DNA of 64,000 nt from Alistipes sp. (GTDB taxonomy: Bacteria; Bacteroidota; Bacteroidia; Bacteroidales; Rikenellaceae): the NCBI GenBank assembly GCA_017621455.1, contig JAGATC010000008.1:18371-82370 (forward strand), given 5' to 3'. Every line of letters starts with the position of its first letter. Position 1 is the first letter of the stretch. This document shows, piece by piece, positions 1 through 9,093 of this stretch. The notes below the pieces were generated by a model that was given only the letters and a program-made list of their open reading frames with translations, had not been told where the DNA came from and searched no databases. Made by a program: the position numbers and the translations under genes.

Positions 1-186
1 CTCTTCATCGTCCTCCTCCTGGCTACTAACAAGCACAACCTCGCGAACGATGCGGCTACGGAGATGCTCATTATCGCTATCCTCCTTGCTCTCGCTCTCG
101 CTCTGTTGTGTGGTAGGCTCCATGCGTCGAGTCTTGCTTACCACTACCTCTTCCTCCTCGAAGTATGTATCCTTGCGCTGGGTCAT
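1..186 (-). CDS. FtsL-like division protein, N-terminal part (runs off the left edge)
   Basis: The minus-strand frame is open from an ATG at 186 to the edge of the window (62 codons) and starts 6 nt after the rsmH stop codon. The visible part is very acidic and polar, rich in Glu, Ser and Asp. This fits the disordered cytoplasmic N-terminus seen before the single membrane segment of FtsL-like proteins in Bacteroidota division clusters. No membrane segment is visible yet. The assignment rests mainly on position right after rsmH, where ftsL (then a PBP2/FtsI gene) is normally found. It could also be an unrelated acidic protein. Confidence 0.55.
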   Translation of the reverse strand, partial: MTQRKDTYFEEEEVVVSKTRRMEPTTQQSESESKEDSDNEHLRSRIVREVVLVSSQEEDDEE

Positions 187-192
187 AGCTAT

Positions 193-1110
193 TTAGGCGT
201 TGTCGGTTTTTTCGGCTACGCGCAGCTTGGCGCTGCGTGAGCGTGGGTTGCGGGCAATCTCCTCGTCGGTGGGGATAATCGCCTTGCGGCTAATTAACTT
301 AAATGGCGTTGTTGCACGACCAAAGAAGTCCTTCTCTATGCGTCCCTCAGTGTTGCCGCTGCGCATGAAGTTCTTCACTAAGCGGTCTTCGAGCGAATGG
401 TACGACATGATTACGAGTCGTCCCTCGGGTGCTAAAAGCTTGAGGCTCTGCTCGAGTGCCATTTTGAGGGCCTCAATCTCTCCATTGAGCTCTATGCGTA
501 GCGCCTGGAAGAGCTTCGTTAGGAACTTAGCCTCATCCTTGGGTGGTGTACATGGCTTTACCGCCTCGACAAGCTCTGCCGTGGTGGTTATGGGCTTTAA
601 GTCGCGTGCTCGCTCTATGCAGTTTGCTATCTTCCATGTTGTGTCCAGCTCACCATATTCTGCAAATATGCGACTTAAGGCATCATTTGTGTATGTGTTG
701 ACGATGTCGGCTGCGGTGCGACCGCCGCGTGTGTTCATGCGCATGTCGAGAAGGGCCTCGCCACGGAATGAGAAGCCGCGGTGCTTGGCGTCGAAGTGGT
801 GCGACGATACGCCGAGGTCGGCAAGGATGCCATCTACCTGCTCTACGCCGCGCAGACGCATCGCTCCACGCACGAAGCGGAAGTTCGATGCCACGAAGGT
901 GTGACGCTCATCGTCGGGAGCATTGGCCGCAGCATCGGGGTCTTGGTCCAACGAGTATAGGTGTCCTTTGGGGCCGAGGTGTTTAAGTATCTCGCGGGTA
1001 TGTCCTCCGCCACCCATCGTGAGGTCGATGTATGTGCCGTTGGGCTTGATTGCGAGGTGCTCAATGCACTCCTCTAACATCACAGGTATGTGGTATGTTT
1101 CCGCTGCCAT
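193..1110 (-). CDS. rsmH: 16S rRNA (cytosine(1402)-N(4))-methyltransferase RsmH
   Basis: The protein is 305 residues, the usual RsmH (MraW) length. It methylates N4 of C1402 in the ribosomal decoding centre using S-adenosylmethionine. The start HIPVML (residues 7-12), the SAM-binding glycine-rich loop GGGGHT (33-38), the acidic DQDPDA motif (55-60) and the late SYHSLEDRLVK block are all diagnostic. It begins the division/cell-wall gene cluster and is followed after 6 nt by an FtsL-like gene. The expected mraZ gene is absent upstream, where a gene on the opposite strand begins instead. Confidence 0.97.
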   Translation of the reverse strand: MAAETYHIPVMLEECIEHLAIKPNGTYIDLTMGGGGHTREILKHLGPKGHLYSLDQDPDAAANAPDDERHTFVASNFRFVRGAMRLRGVEQVDGILADLGVSSHHFDAKHRGFSFRGEALLDMRMNTRGGRTAADIVNTYTNDALSRIFAEYGELDTTWKIANCIERARDLKPITTTAELVEAVKPCTPPKDEAKFLTKLFQALRIELNGEIEALKMALEQSLKLLAPEGRLVIMSYHSLEDRLVKNFMRSGNTEGRIEKDFFGRATTPFKLISRKAIIPTDEEIARNPRSRSAKLRVAEKTDNA

Positions 1111-1219
1111 TTTCGAGAGTGAATAGTAATGCTTTTTACACAGTAAAAAATATCGGGACGAAGATACGAAAAAAACGCTAATTTGCCTAATTTGGACGGG
1201 GTAAAAATTTTAATGATTT

Positions 1220-2107
1220 ATGAGGGCTTCAACGAGAGGTGGTAGAGGGTTGCGCGAGGAGTTGCGCCATGCGGTTTGTGTAGGTCGCGCAACACATTGT
1301 AACGCAGATATTTATACATTTGATGGTGCTCGCTGCCCGAACCTAATGCATGAGGTGTGGCGGTTGCGTCAGCTCTCGTATGGTGGTGTTGGTGTCTCGC
1401 TTGGTGGCGATGCGGCGGGCAATCGTGCCGATGTCGATGGCACTTGCCGACAGTTGATTGTGTGGGACGATTTGCAGTGTCAGATTGTGGGCGGCTACCG
1501 CTATACGCTATGTGCCGAGGTGGCTAAGGAGCGCCTGTCGCTGTGGCGCTATTTTACGTTTACGCCACACTTCGAGAACGACTACTTGCCGTATGCTGTG
1601 GAGCTTGGTAGGTCATTTGTATCGCCTGATTATCAGAGTGCTTCATATCGCAATACCATCTTTGCCCTCGATGCCGTGTGGGAGGGTCTGGGTAGGGTAG
1701 TTGCTGGGGCGGATGTGCGCTATCTGTTTGGTCGTGTCACGCTCTACCCCTCGCTGGGTGTGAGGGCACGAAACCTGCTTGTTGGCTTTATGCGCTACAT
1801 CTTTCCTGCGCGAAAGTTGCTGATGCGAGCACGCCGACCTTTTGAGGCGGGTGTAAGCCGCTATCGCTGTGGTCAAATCTTCGTAGGCGAGACGTTGCAA
1901 AATAACTATAAAATTCTACTATCGCGGCTACGTTCCATGCACCATGTTATGCCGCCGATTCTCTCTTCGTATATGCGTCTGTCACCCTCGATGCAGGCGT
2001 TCGATTGCTACCTGAATAACGATTTGGGTGATGTTGTTGAGATGGCGATAATGCTCACTGTAGATGACTTTTACGACGATGTTAAGCGTCGATACCTCAC
2101 CACCTAA
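1220..2107 (+). CDS. OlsB/GlsB-like GNAT N-acyltransferase
   Basis: The 295-residue protein belongs to the hemolysin-type GNAT family (Acetyltransf_5). The block YRYTLCAE followed by ELGRSFVSPDYQS is the hallmark of OlsB-like enzymes. These transfer a 3-hydroxyacyl group from acyl carrier protein to an amino acid, giving lyso-ornithine or, in Bacteroides, lyso-glycine lipids. No second acyltransferase (OlsA/GlsA, PlsC-type) lies next to it, so the final lipid cannot be told from this window. It is divergent from rsmH and ends at a strong hairpin terminator. The start is the first ATG after an AT-rich intergenic region. The amino-acid substrate is inferred, not seen. Confidence 0.8.
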   Translation: MRASTRGGRGLREELRHAVCVGRATHCNADIYTFDGARCPNLMHEVWRLRQLSYGGVGVSLGGDAAGNRADVDGTCRQLIVWDDLQCQIVGGYRYTLCAEVAKERLSLWRYFTFTPHFENDYLPYAVELGRSFVSPDYQSASYRNTIFALDAVWEGLGRVVAGADVRYLFGRVTLYPSLGVRARNLLVGFMRYIFPARKLLMRARRPFEAGVSRYRCGQIFVGETLQNNYKILLSRLRSMHHVMPPILSSYMRLSPSMQAFDCYLNNDLGDVVEMAIMLTVDDFYDDVKRRYLTT

Positions 2108-2114
2108 TAAATAA

Positions 2115-2159
2115 AGCGAGAGACTGCAAATGGTCTCTCGCTATTATGATGTTTTTTTT
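2115..2159. terminator. Rho-independent terminator between convergent genes
   Basis: A perfect 10-bp stem (arms 2115-2124 and 2133-2142, AGCGAGAGAC / GTCTCTCGCT) has an 8-nt loop. A run of eight T residues at 2152-2159 lies 9 nt past the stem on the plus strand. It sits between the plus-strand acyltransferase and the minus-strand ROK kinase and could serve both. Confidence 0.8.
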
Positions 2160-2161
2160 GA

Positions 2162-3190
2162 TTAGTAGTTTTCGATAACTGCCTCGAGGTGCTGTTTCCA
2201 GATAAGTGCTGCGCCACCCAAAATAGCCACATTCTTATCCTGAATACCGCTCATCATAAGCTTAACCTTGCCCTTGAATACGCCGAGCTGGTTCTCCTCC
2301 ATATACTTGTATGTTGGGCGCATGATGTAGTCGCCAGCGTTAGCCAAGCCTCCGAAGAGGATGATAGCCTCAGGCGATGTCACTGCCGTGAGGTCGGCAA
2401 GAGCCAAGCCGAGTACCTTACCTGTGCGCTCGAATGCTTCGAGGGCGATAGGGTCGTTCTTAGCAGCAGCATCTGATAGCATCTTTGCCTCAAACTTATC
2501 ATAAGGAATTGAGCGGAGCTCGCTCTCGCATGTCATCGACGCCATAAGGTCGAAGGCTGTACGCTTGATACCCGTTGCCGAAACGTATGCTTCGAGGCAA
2601 CCCTTACGGCCGCAACCGCACTGACGACCAGTCTCGCGTGAGTCGACAGCGATGTGGCCATACTCTCCAGCGAAACCGTCGTGGCCATAGACCATCTCGC
2701 CATTACATACGATGCCCGAGCCAAGACCCGTGCCGAGAGTAATCATAGCGAAGTCCTTCATGCCACGAGCATTACCGAAGACCATCTCGCCGATAGCTGC
2801 GGCATTAGCGTCGTTGGTAATCATCACCTTAGCGCCACCCATCAAGCGGCCGAGGTCCTCAACAAAGTTGAAGATACGGATTGAGTCGGGGCGAGGGTCG
2901 GCGGGATCCTCAAACTTCCAGAGGTTTGCGGGGGTCTCGATACGTCCAGAGTGGATGTTAGCGTTGGGTGCACCCACGCCAATACCGATAAGGTCGCACT
3001 CGGGCTGTGTGGCGATAAGCTCCTTCATCGCCGCTGCGAGGGTCTCGATGTATGGTTTGTAGTCATCGAAATACTTAAACTTGTCGGTTGAGATCTTGCT
3101 CTCGGCAACTACATTTCCATCCTCGTCAACAAGACCAAAGGCCGTATTGGTGCCACCAATATCGATACCCATAGCATATTTTTTCGTCAT
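2162..3190 (-). CDS. ROK-family glucokinase
   Basis: The 342-residue protein is a ROK sugar kinase, probably phosphorylating cytosolic glucose with ATP to feed glycolysis. The N-terminal phosphate-binding motif DIGGTNT (residues 10-16), the GTGLGSGIV loop and the zinc-binding CGCGRKGC cluster preceded by the GHI histidine are all present. There is no N-terminal helix-turn-helix, so it is an enzyme and not a ROK repressor. It has its own consensus promoter about 30 nt upstream and is divergent from the polyprenyl synthase gene. Exact sugar specificity (glucose, N-acetylmannosamine or another hexose) cannot be read from the sequence. Confidence 0.88.
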   Translation of the reverse strand: MTKKYAMGIDIGGTNTAFGLVDEDGNVVAESKISTDKFKYFDDYKPYIETLAAAMKELIATQPECDLIGIGVGAPNANIHSGRIETPANLWKFEDPADPRPDSIRIFNFVEDLGRLMGGAKVMITNDANAAAIGEMVFGNARGMKDFAMITLGTGLGSGIVCNGEMVYGHDGFAGEYGHIAVDSRETGRQCGCGRKGCLEAYVSATGIKRTAFDLMASMTCESELRSIPYDKFEAKMLSDAAAKNDPIALEAFERTGKVLGLALADLTAVTSPEAIILFGGLANAGDYIMRPTYKYMEENQLGVFKGKVKLMMSGIQDKNVAILGGAALIWKQHLEAVIENY

Positions 3191-3219
3191 GATATTTAGG
3201 TTTTTTAAATTTAATTGGT

Positions 3220-3252
3220 CAAAGTTACCAAAATTATTTTAATCTATGCAAA
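3220..3252 (-). promoter_or_regulatory. Promoter of the ROK kinase gene
   Basis: On the minus strand, the Bacteroidota -7 box TAACTTTG (plus 3220-3227) and a -33 TTTG (plus 3249-3252) are separated by 21 nt. The -7 box lies 30 nt before the start codon. Confidence 0.65.
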
Positions 3253-3260
3253 AATTTTAC

Positions 3261-3268
3261 TAATTTTG
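3261..3268 (+). promoter_or_regulatory. -7 box of the polyprenyl synthase promoter
   Basis: TAATTTTG matches TAnnTTTG and lies 40 nt upstream of the ATG at 3308. No clear -33 TTTG is visible. The site would fall inside the coding frame if an upstream start were used, so it supports the 3308 start. Confidence 0.5.
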
Positions 3269-3307
3269 ACGCATAATAACAAATATAGGCTAAAACGCAT
3301 TTGTGAT

Positions 3308-4282
3308 ATGATACATACGAACGAAGAGATACTCGAAATGTTCGAGGCGGCATTGCAACAGGTACAGACCCCCGAGGAACCTGAGTTGCTTTATGCTCCT
3401 ATCATCTACTCGATGTCGGGTGGTGGCAAGCGCTTGCGTCCTGTACTTCTGCTCATCACCACCGAGGCCTTTGGCGGCAGTGTCGATAAGGCTATGCCTG
3501 CGGCCATGGCTGTAGAGGTATTCCATAACTTCACGCTACTGCACGACGACATCATGGATAATGCTGCGGTGCGCCGCGGTAAACCCTCGGTATATGCAAA
3601 GTGGGGCGAGAATGTGGCCATCCTCTCGGGTGACGCCATGCTTATCACGGCGTACAAACTAATCTCGGGACTCGATGCCGATCGTCTACCCCGTGCCCTA
3701 CAAATATTCAACGACATGGCGCTTGAGGTGTGCGAGGGTCAGCAGTACGATATGGACTTCGAGACTCAGGCTACGGTCACCGTCGAGGACTACATACAGA
3801 TGATCGAGCGTAAGACTTCGGCGTTGCTCTCGGGCTCGGCGATGATTGGCGCTACGTTGGCAGGTGCCTCGGATGACGATGTTAGGAAGGTGTATCGCTT
3901 TGCCACTGAGCTCGGCCTTGCGTTCCAGCTTCAGGACGACATGCTCGACAGCTTTGGTGATGAGGCTCTTGGCAAGAAGATTGGTGGAGACATCTTAGAG
4001 GGTAAGCAGACCTTCCTCATGGTGCAGGCTATGAGTCGTGCCTCGGCCGAGGAGCGCGAGGTGCTGCGCACAACACATAAGAGTGCTACGCTAAGCGATG
4101 CCGAGAAGATTGCTACGGTCAAGGCGCTATACGAGAAACTCGATGTTAAGCATGCTACCGAGCAGCAGATTGAGCTACGCTTCGAGCGTGCGTTGTCGGT
4201 GCTCGACACCCTCTCTATCGAGAAGGAGCGCACGGTACGCCTTGTGGAGTTTGCACGTAAACTTATGGGTCGTAAGAAGTAG
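3308..4282 (+). CDS. Long-chain polyprenyl diphosphate synthase
   Basis: The 324-residue protein adds isopentenyl diphosphate units to an allylic diphosphate. The product is probably the side chain of menaquinone, or farnesyl/geranylgeranyl diphosphate. Both aspartate-rich magnesium sites are present (DDIMD after LLH, and DDMLD in LAFQLQDD), as is the GGGKRLRP substrate site. The frame is open further upstream to 3215, but that stretch contains the promoter and encodes unrelated hydrophobic residues, so the ATG at 3308 is preferred. It is followed after 5 nt by the U32 gene, probably as one operon. Chain length cannot be assigned from motifs alone. Confidence 0.88.
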   Translation: MIHTNEEILEMFEAALQQVQTPEEPELLYAPIIYSMSGGGKRLRPVLLLITTEAFGGSVDKAMPAAMAVEVFHNFTLLHDDIMDNAAVRRGKPSVYAKWGENVAILSGDAMLITAYKLISGLDADRLPRALQIFNDMALEVCEGQQYDMDFETQATVTVEDYIQMIERKTSALLSGSAMIGATLAGASDDDVRKVYRFATELGLAFQLQDDMLDSFGDEALGKKIGGDILEGKQTFLMVQAMSRASAEEREVLRTTHKSATLSDAEKIATVKALYEKLDVKHATEQQIELRFERALSVLDTLSIEKERTVRLVEFARKLMGRKK

Positions 4283-4287
4283 AAAAG

Positions 4288-5529
4288 ATGATAAAGAGAA
4301 GCGATATAGAGATTATGGCCCCTGTGGGGTCGTACGAGGCGCTGAATGCAGCCATTGCTGCGGGTGCCGATTCGGTATATTTTGGTGTTGAGCAGCTTAA
4401 CATGCGTGCAGCCTCGAGTGTCAATTTCACGCTCGATGACCTCGCCGAGATTGTTAGAACTGCCCATGCCGCAGGCGTTAAGACATACCTTACGGTAAAC
4501 ATCGTCATCTACGATACCGAGATGGACGTCATGCGTGCAATCATTGATAGGGCCAAGGCTGAGGGTATCGATGCCATCATCGCCACCGATCTTGCCGCCA
4601 TCCTCTACGCCCGCGAGGTGGGTATGGAGGTGCACATATCTACGCAGAGCAACATCTCCAACATCGAGGCTGCAAAGTTCTTTGCCCAGTGGGCCGATGT
4701 TGTGGTCTTGGCGCGTGAGCTCTCGCTCGAGCAGATAGCCTACATATCGAAGCAAATCGAGGAGCAGGATGTGCGTGGCCCACGTGGTGAGTTGCTCAAA
4801 ATCGAGATGTTTGCCCATGGCGCTATGTGTATGTCGATGTCAGGCAAGTGCTACCTCTCGGAGCACGAGTCGCACCACTCGGCAAATCGCGGTGCCTGCC
4901 GCCAGATATGCCGCCGTAAGTATACCATCACCGATAAGGAGTCGGGTCAGCAGCTCGACATCGATGGCCAGTATGTGCTCTCGCCCAAGGATTTGTGTAC
5001 TGTCGACTTCCTCGACACCTTTATCGAGGCGGGTGTGCGAGTGCTCAAGATTGAGGGCCGTGCCCGCGGTGGCGAGTATGTTAAGCGCGTGGTGGAGAGC
5101 TACGACGAGGCCATCAAGCTCCTCGAGCGTGGCGAGTATACGCCCGAGACCGTGGCGCCAATCAAGGAGAAGCTACGTACCGTATTTAACCGCGACTTCT
5201 GGGGTGGCTACTATGCGGCAAAGACCATGGTCGAGCATAGCCAGCACTACGGCTCGTCGGCAACGCTCAAAAAAGTGTATATGGGTAAGGTTACCAACTA
5301 CTTCAAGCGCATCGGCGTAGCTGAGGTCTTGGTAGAGGCGTGCGAGGTGATGGAGGGTGACGACCTACTATTTATGGGTGAGAAGACTGGTGTTGTGGAG
5401 CAGAAGGCCCTCGGCATTATGCTCAACGAGAAGCCTGCGGATAGTGCCAAGCAGGGCGACTACATCTCGCTCAAGACCGAGCAGGAGGTGCGTCGAGGTG
5501 ATAAGGTCTACAAGGAGGTGGAACGATAA
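4288..5529 (+). CDS. Peptidase U32 family protein (TrhP/RlhA-like RNA hydroxylation factor)
   Basis: The 413-residue protein starts with the U32 TIM-barrel signature (EIMAPVGSYEALNAAIAAGADSVY is split here as APVGSYE and GADSVYFG). It has the family histidine-rich middle HGAMCMSMSGKCYLS and four cysteines near residues 181, 188, 204 and 208, which in this family bind an iron-sulfur cluster. Characterised relatives (TrhP, RlhA) hydroxylate tRNA uridine-34 or 23S rRNA with prephenate-dependent chemistry, while others are annotated as collagenases. The former role is more likely. The stop codon touches the start of a palindromic repeat element. Confidence 0.85.
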   Translation: MIKRSDIEIMAPVGSYEALNAAIAAGADSVYFGVEQLNMRAASSVNFTLDDLAEIVRTAHAAGVKTYLTVNIVIYDTEMDVMRAIIDRAKAEGIDAIIATDLAAILYAREVGMEVHISTQSNISNIEAAKFFAQWADVVVLARELSLEQIAYISKQIEEQDVRGPRGELLKIEMFAHGAMCMSMSGKCYLSEHESHHSANRGACRQICRRKYTITDKESGQQLDIDGQYVLSPKDLCTVDFLDTFIEAGVRVLKIEGRARGGEYVKRVVESYDEAIKLLERGEYTPETVAPIKEKLRTVFNRDFWGGYYAAKTMVEHSQHYGSSATLKKVYMGKVTNYFKRIGVAEVLVEACEVMEGDDLLFMGEKTGVVEQKALGIMLNEKPADSAKQGDYISLKTEQEVRRGDKVYKEVER

Positions 5530-5656
5530 TTTGTTGTGATAAGGCATCATCTACTGCCGCTAACGAAATATGTTGTCAATGGGCAGTACGCCCAAGTACA
5601 GCCCATCGACGCCAATTTCGCCGAGCGTTGTATCTAATGCCTTCTGACAACAAATT
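5528..5656. repeat. Palindromic 3'-UTR element, copy 1
   Basis: This 129-bp sequence begins at the stop codon of the U32 gene. Its ends form a ~20-bp imperfect inverted repeat (5528-5547 against 5637-5656), with AATTTGTTGT pairing exactly with ACAACAAATT. Inner arms CGAAAT/ATTTCG and ATGGGC/GCCCAT (5579-5606) extend the fold. The core at 5578-5607 and the right end TCTGACAACAAATT match a second copy at 61692-61817. A further copy of the left end (TTCTTGTGATAAAGG) lies just outside at 5665-5679. No coding function is apparent. Confidence 0.65.
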
Positions 5657-5720
5657 AGGCGTTTTCTTGTGATAAAGGAATACGAAAAATAAAATATAAC
5701 AAACTAAAACTACAATAACT

Positions 5721-7115
5721 ATGTTCGCAAAAGAGACTTACATTGGCCGTCGTGCCGAGTTGGCCCGCAGAGTGGGTAAGGGACTTATTCTTCTTCCTGC
5801 AAACCCTGAGGTGCCCAACAACTATCCAAATAACACTTACTACTACCGTCAGGACTCGACGTTCCGCTACTACTTCGGCCTTGATGTGCCCTCGCTCATA
5901 GGTCTTATCGACGCTGAGTCGGGTGAGGCTATGCTCTTCGGTGACGACTTCACCGTGGAGGATATCATCTGGACAGGTCCTATGCCTACCATCGCCGACC
6001 AGGCTCGCGAGGTTGGCGTGGAGAAGAGCTATGCTCGCAACGCCATCCGCGACATCCTCCGCAAGGCTATCGAGCAGAACCGCCCTGTGCACTACCTGCC
6101 TCCCTACCGTGCAGAGCTTAAGATTGAGGTTGCCGACTGGTTGGGAATCCGCCTCGGCATGCTTCACGAGCGTAAGTCTCTCGACCTTATGTTTGCCGTA
6201 GCAGAGATGCGCGAGAAGAAGTCGGCAGAGGAGATTGAGGCATTGGAGCGTGCCTTTAAGATTGGCTACCAGATGCACATGACCGCTATGCGTATGTGTC
6301 GTCCTGGCGTTGTTGAGCGCGAGATTGCCGGCCGCGTTGAGGGCATCGCTAAGTCGTACGGTCAGGGTGTGTCGTTCCCTACAATCGTGACACAGCATGG
6401 TGAGATTCTCCATAACCACAACCACGATGGTGTCTTGGAGTCGGGTCGCTTGTTGTTGGTAGATGGTGGTGGCGAGTCGGTTGAGGGCTACTGCTCAGAC
6501 CACACTCGTACCTACCCCGTAAATGGTAAGTTTACCGACGTGCAGCGCGACATCTACAACATCGTGCTCCGCGCACATAGCGAGGTTAAGGATATGATTA
6601 AGCCCGGCACTATGTATCCCGAGATTCACAAGGCGGCATATATGTCGTTGGCAGAGGGCTTGAAGGGTGTGGGTCTCATCAAGTCTACCCCCGAGGTGGC
6701 TGTTGAGGCTGGCGCTATGTATATGTTTATGCCTCACGGCCTTGGCCACGGCATGGGTATGGATGTTCACGACTGCGAGAATATCGGCGAGCGTTCGTTC
6801 GACTTCTCAACTGTTTTGGAGCGTGCCCAGAAGTCGGCAACCTGCGTGCATCGCGCCACTTGGCGTGTAGAGCCAGGCACCGTGATGTCGGACGAGCCAG
6901 GCATCTACTTCATCCCCGCACTTATCGACAAGATGCGCTCGGAGGGTAAGTTCGAGGGTATCGTAGACTATGCAGCCCTCGATAAGTTCCGCACATTTGG
7001 CGGTATCCGCATCGAGGACGATGTATTGGTTACCGAGAGCGGTAGCCGCTTTATTGGCGACAAACTCTTGCCCCTCACCGTCGAGGAGCTCGAGGCCGTT
7101 GTAGGTAAGGAGTAG
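5721..7115 (+). CDS. Xaa-Pro aminopeptidase (M24B family)
   Basis: The 464-residue metallopeptidase removes N-terminal residues ahead of proline. It has an N-terminal aminopeptidase P domain (about residues 1-160) and a C-terminal pita-bread catalytic domain. The five metal ligands are visible in LLVDGGGE, CSDHTRTY, MPHGLGHGMGMDVHD, SDEPGIYF and GIRIEDD. There is no signal peptide, so it acts in the cytoplasm. Length agrees with bacterial PepP. It stands alone after a 190-bp intergenic region and is followed by a hairpin. Confidence 0.93.
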   Translation: MFAKETYIGRRAELARRVGKGLILLPANPEVPNNYPNNTYYYRQDSTFRYYFGLDVPSLIGLIDAESGEAMLFGDDFTVEDIIWTGPMPTIADQAREVGVEKSYARNAIRDILRKAIEQNRPVHYLPPYRAELKIEVADWLGIRLGMLHERKSLDLMFAVAEMREKKSAEEIEALERAFKIGYQMHMTAMRMCRPGVVEREIAGRVEGIAKSYGQGVSFPTIVTQHGEILHNHNHDGVLESGRLLLVDGGGESVEGYCSDHTRTYPVNGKFTDVQRDIYNIVLRAHSEVKDMIKPGTMYPEIHKAAYMSLAEGLKGVGLIKSTPEVAVEAGAMYMFMPHGLGHGMGMDVHDCENIGERSFDFSTVLERAQKSATCVHRATWRVEPGTVMSDEPGIYFIPALIDKMRSEGKFEGIVDYAALDKFRTFGGIRIEDDVLVTESGSRFIGDKLLPLTVEELEAVVGKE

Positions 7116-7127
7116 TTCTGATAAATG

Positions 7128-7164
7128 TAGGGCATGTGTAACCAATGTATGGTGGCATGCCCTA
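7128..7164 (+). terminator. Hairpin after the aminopeptidase gene
   Basis: TAGGGCATG (7128-7136) pairs perfectly with CATGCCCTA (7156-7164), and ACC/GGT can pair within the loop. No long T run follows, so it may be a transcript-end stabiliser or a weak terminator. The remaining sequence up to 7300 is AT-rich without recognisable features. Confidence 0.5.
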
Positions 7165-7307
7165 TTCTAAAGGATACATTATATATTAAGGCTAACAAAA
7201 TATAGGTTCCCGACAGAGAAAAGTGCATTTACCAAATATATAAGAGACTCCTATATAAGCATAAAAATATATTATAAAAATCTGAGACTAAATATCTTCT
7301 TTTTATA

Positions 7308-7315
7308 TATCTTTG
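7308..7315 (+). promoter_or_regulatory. -7 box of the fhs promoter
   Basis: TATCTTTG fits TAnnTTTG exactly and lies 34 nt before the ATG of the formate-THF ligase gene. No TTTG is seen at the expected -33 distance. Confidence 0.6.
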
Positions 7316-7349
7316 CCACAGAATAATAACAATAAAAACAAAGAGAGAG

Positions 7350-9020
7350 ATGAAAACAGATATTGAAATCGCAAGAGAGACCACGCTCAAGAATATTCGT
7401 GAGGTAGCCGCACAGGTCGGCTTCCCCGATGATGAGGTATTTAACTACGGTAAGTATATCGCTAAGGTTCCCTACAAGCTAATTGACGAGAAGAAGGTTG
7501 CCAAGAACCACCTTATCCTCGTTACGGCCATCACCGCAACAAAGGCGGGTGTAGGTAAGACCACGGTAAGCATCGGCCTCGGCATGGGTCTTAACCATAT
7601 CGGCAAGAAGGCGATTATCGCCTTGCGTGAGCCCTCGCTCGGCCCCTGCTTCGGTATGAAGGGTGGCGCTACGGGTGGTGGCTACGCTCAGGTGTTGCCC
7701 TCGGAGGATATCAACCTTCACTTCACGGGTGACTTCCACGCTATCACCTCGGCAAACAACCTTATCGCAGCGTTGTTGGATAACTACCTCTACCACAACC
7801 GCTCAAAGCAGGTGGGCTTGAAGAAGGTTATGTGGCGTCGTGTGCTCGATATGAACGACCGCTCGTTGCGTAACATCGTTTCGGGTCTTGGTGGCTCGGC
7901 TAACGGCATACCCACAGAGACTGGCTTCGACATCACTCCCGCATCGGAGATTATGGCAATCCTCTGCCTTGCCCGCAATGTCGACGACCTCTACGCTCGT
8001 ATCGGCCGCATCGTGCTTGGCGTGCGCTACGACGACACCCCATTCACGGTCAATGACCTTGGCGTAACGGGCGCTGTTGTAGCCCTACTAAAGGATGCCA
8101 TCAACCCCAACCTTGTGCAGACCACGGAGCACAACCCCGTAATCATCCACGGTGGTCCCTTCGCGAATATCGCGCACGGCTGCAACTCGGTGATTGCCAC
8201 ACGTATGGCGATGACTTGGGCCGACTATACCGTAACGGAGGCAGGTTTCGGTGCCGACCTTGGTGCCGAGAAGTTCCTCGACATCAAGTGCCGTCAGGCA
8301 GGCCTTAAGCCCGACCTTACCGTCTTGGTAGCCTCTACCCTCGCACTTAAGATGCACGGTGGCGTGCCCGAGACAGAGATTAAGCTCCCTAACGCTGAGG
8401 GCTTGAAGCAGGGCTTTGCTAATCTCGACCGCCACGTTGCTAACCTCAAGAAGTTCGGTCAGACCGTGCTTGTATGCTTCAACCGCTTCGCAAGCGATAC
8501 CGACGACGAGATTGCGATGGTTATGGAGCACTGCAAGGAGCTTGGCGTACGTTGCGTAATCAACAACGCCTATGCTGAGGGTGGCGCAGGTGCTGCAGAG
8601 TTGGCACAGGCAGCTGTTGAGCTTATCGAGACTGAGCCTTCGCAGCCTATCAACTACGCCTACGACCTCGAGGATAGCATCAAGGAGAAGATTACGAAGG
8701 TGGCAAAGAATATCTATGGTGCCGGCTCGGTAGTCTTTGGCCCACGTGCCCAGAAGGAGATAGCTTTGTTGGAGAAGTGGGGTATGGGTAACCTGCCCGT
8801 ATGTATCGCCAAGACTCAGTTCTCGTTCTCGGCAGATGCTAAGCGCTACGGCTCGGTTGAGGGCTTCGAAATCAACATCAAGGATATCGAGCTTAATGCA
8901 GGTTCTGGCTTCGTAGTAGCCCTTGCGGGTGATATTATGCGAATGCCAGGTCTTAGCAAGACTCCTCAGGCGGGCAATATCCGCTTGGCGGAGGATGGCA
9001 ATGTTGAGGGTATCGTATAA
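7350..9020 (+). CDS. fhs: Formate--tetrahydrofolate ligase
   Basis: The 556-residue enzyme makes 10-formyl-THF from formate, THF and ATP, feeding purine and formyl-methionyl-tRNA synthesis. The ATP-binding loop reads [10 protein letters not shown], a slight variant of the usual TPxGEGKTT. The EPSLGP signature and GGGYAQVLP block are present, and the length is normal. It is preceded by a consensus promoter and followed by a hairpin, so it looks monocistronic or the first gene of a unit with mqnB. Codon use is strongly biased, suggesting high expression. Confidence 0.96.
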   Translation: MKTDIEIARETTLKNIREVAAQVGFPDDEVFNYGKYIAKVPYKLIDEKKVAKNHLILVTAITATKAGVGKTTVSIGLGMGLNHIGKKAIIALREPSLGPCFGMKGGATGGGYAQVLPSEDINLHFTGDFHAITSANNLIAALLDNYLYHNRSKQVGLKKVMWRRVLDMNDRSLRNIVSGLGGSANGIPTETGFDITPASEIMAILCLARNVDDLYARIGRIVLGVRYDDTPFTVNDLGVTGAVVALLKDAINPNLVQTTEHNPVIIHGGPFANIAHGCNSVIATRMAMTWADYTVTEAGFGADLGAEKFLDIKCRQAGLKPDLTVLVASTLALKMHGGVPETEIKLPNAEGLKQGFANLDRHVANLKKFGQTVLVCFNRFASDTDDEIAMVMEHCKELGVRCVINNAYAEGGAGAAELAQAAVELIETEPSQPINYAYDLEDSIKEKITKVAKNIYGAGSVVFGPRAQKEIALLEKWGMGNLPVCIAKTQFSFSADAKRYGSVEGFEINIKDIELNAGSGFVVALAGDIMRMPGLSKTPQAGNIRLAEDGNVEGIV

Positions 9021-9051
9021 TGCCTTCTAACAACCAAGCTGTAAGTTATAA

Positions 9052-9080
9052 AAGGGGTATCCATCCGTTGGCTACCCCTT
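9052..9080 (+). terminator. Hairpin between fhs and mqnB
   Basis: AAGGGGTA (9052-9059) pairs with TACCCCTT (9073-9080) around a 13-nt loop. Only an AT-rich tail follows, ending 13 nt before the mqnB start. It could be a terminator or an attenuator. The sequence CCTTCTAACAAC at 9023-9034 resembles the right end of the palindromic element at 5528-5656. Confidence 0.55.
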
Positions 9081-9093
9081 AATAATATTAAGT

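Noticed and set aside
200..904. Long open frame antisense to rsmH
   Set aside because: It is a shadow of a well-supported gene, with arginine/serine-rich low-quality sequence.
3931..4818. Long open frame antisense to the polyprenyl synthase and U32 genes
   Set aside because: It spans two recognised genes on the other strand and has no family features.
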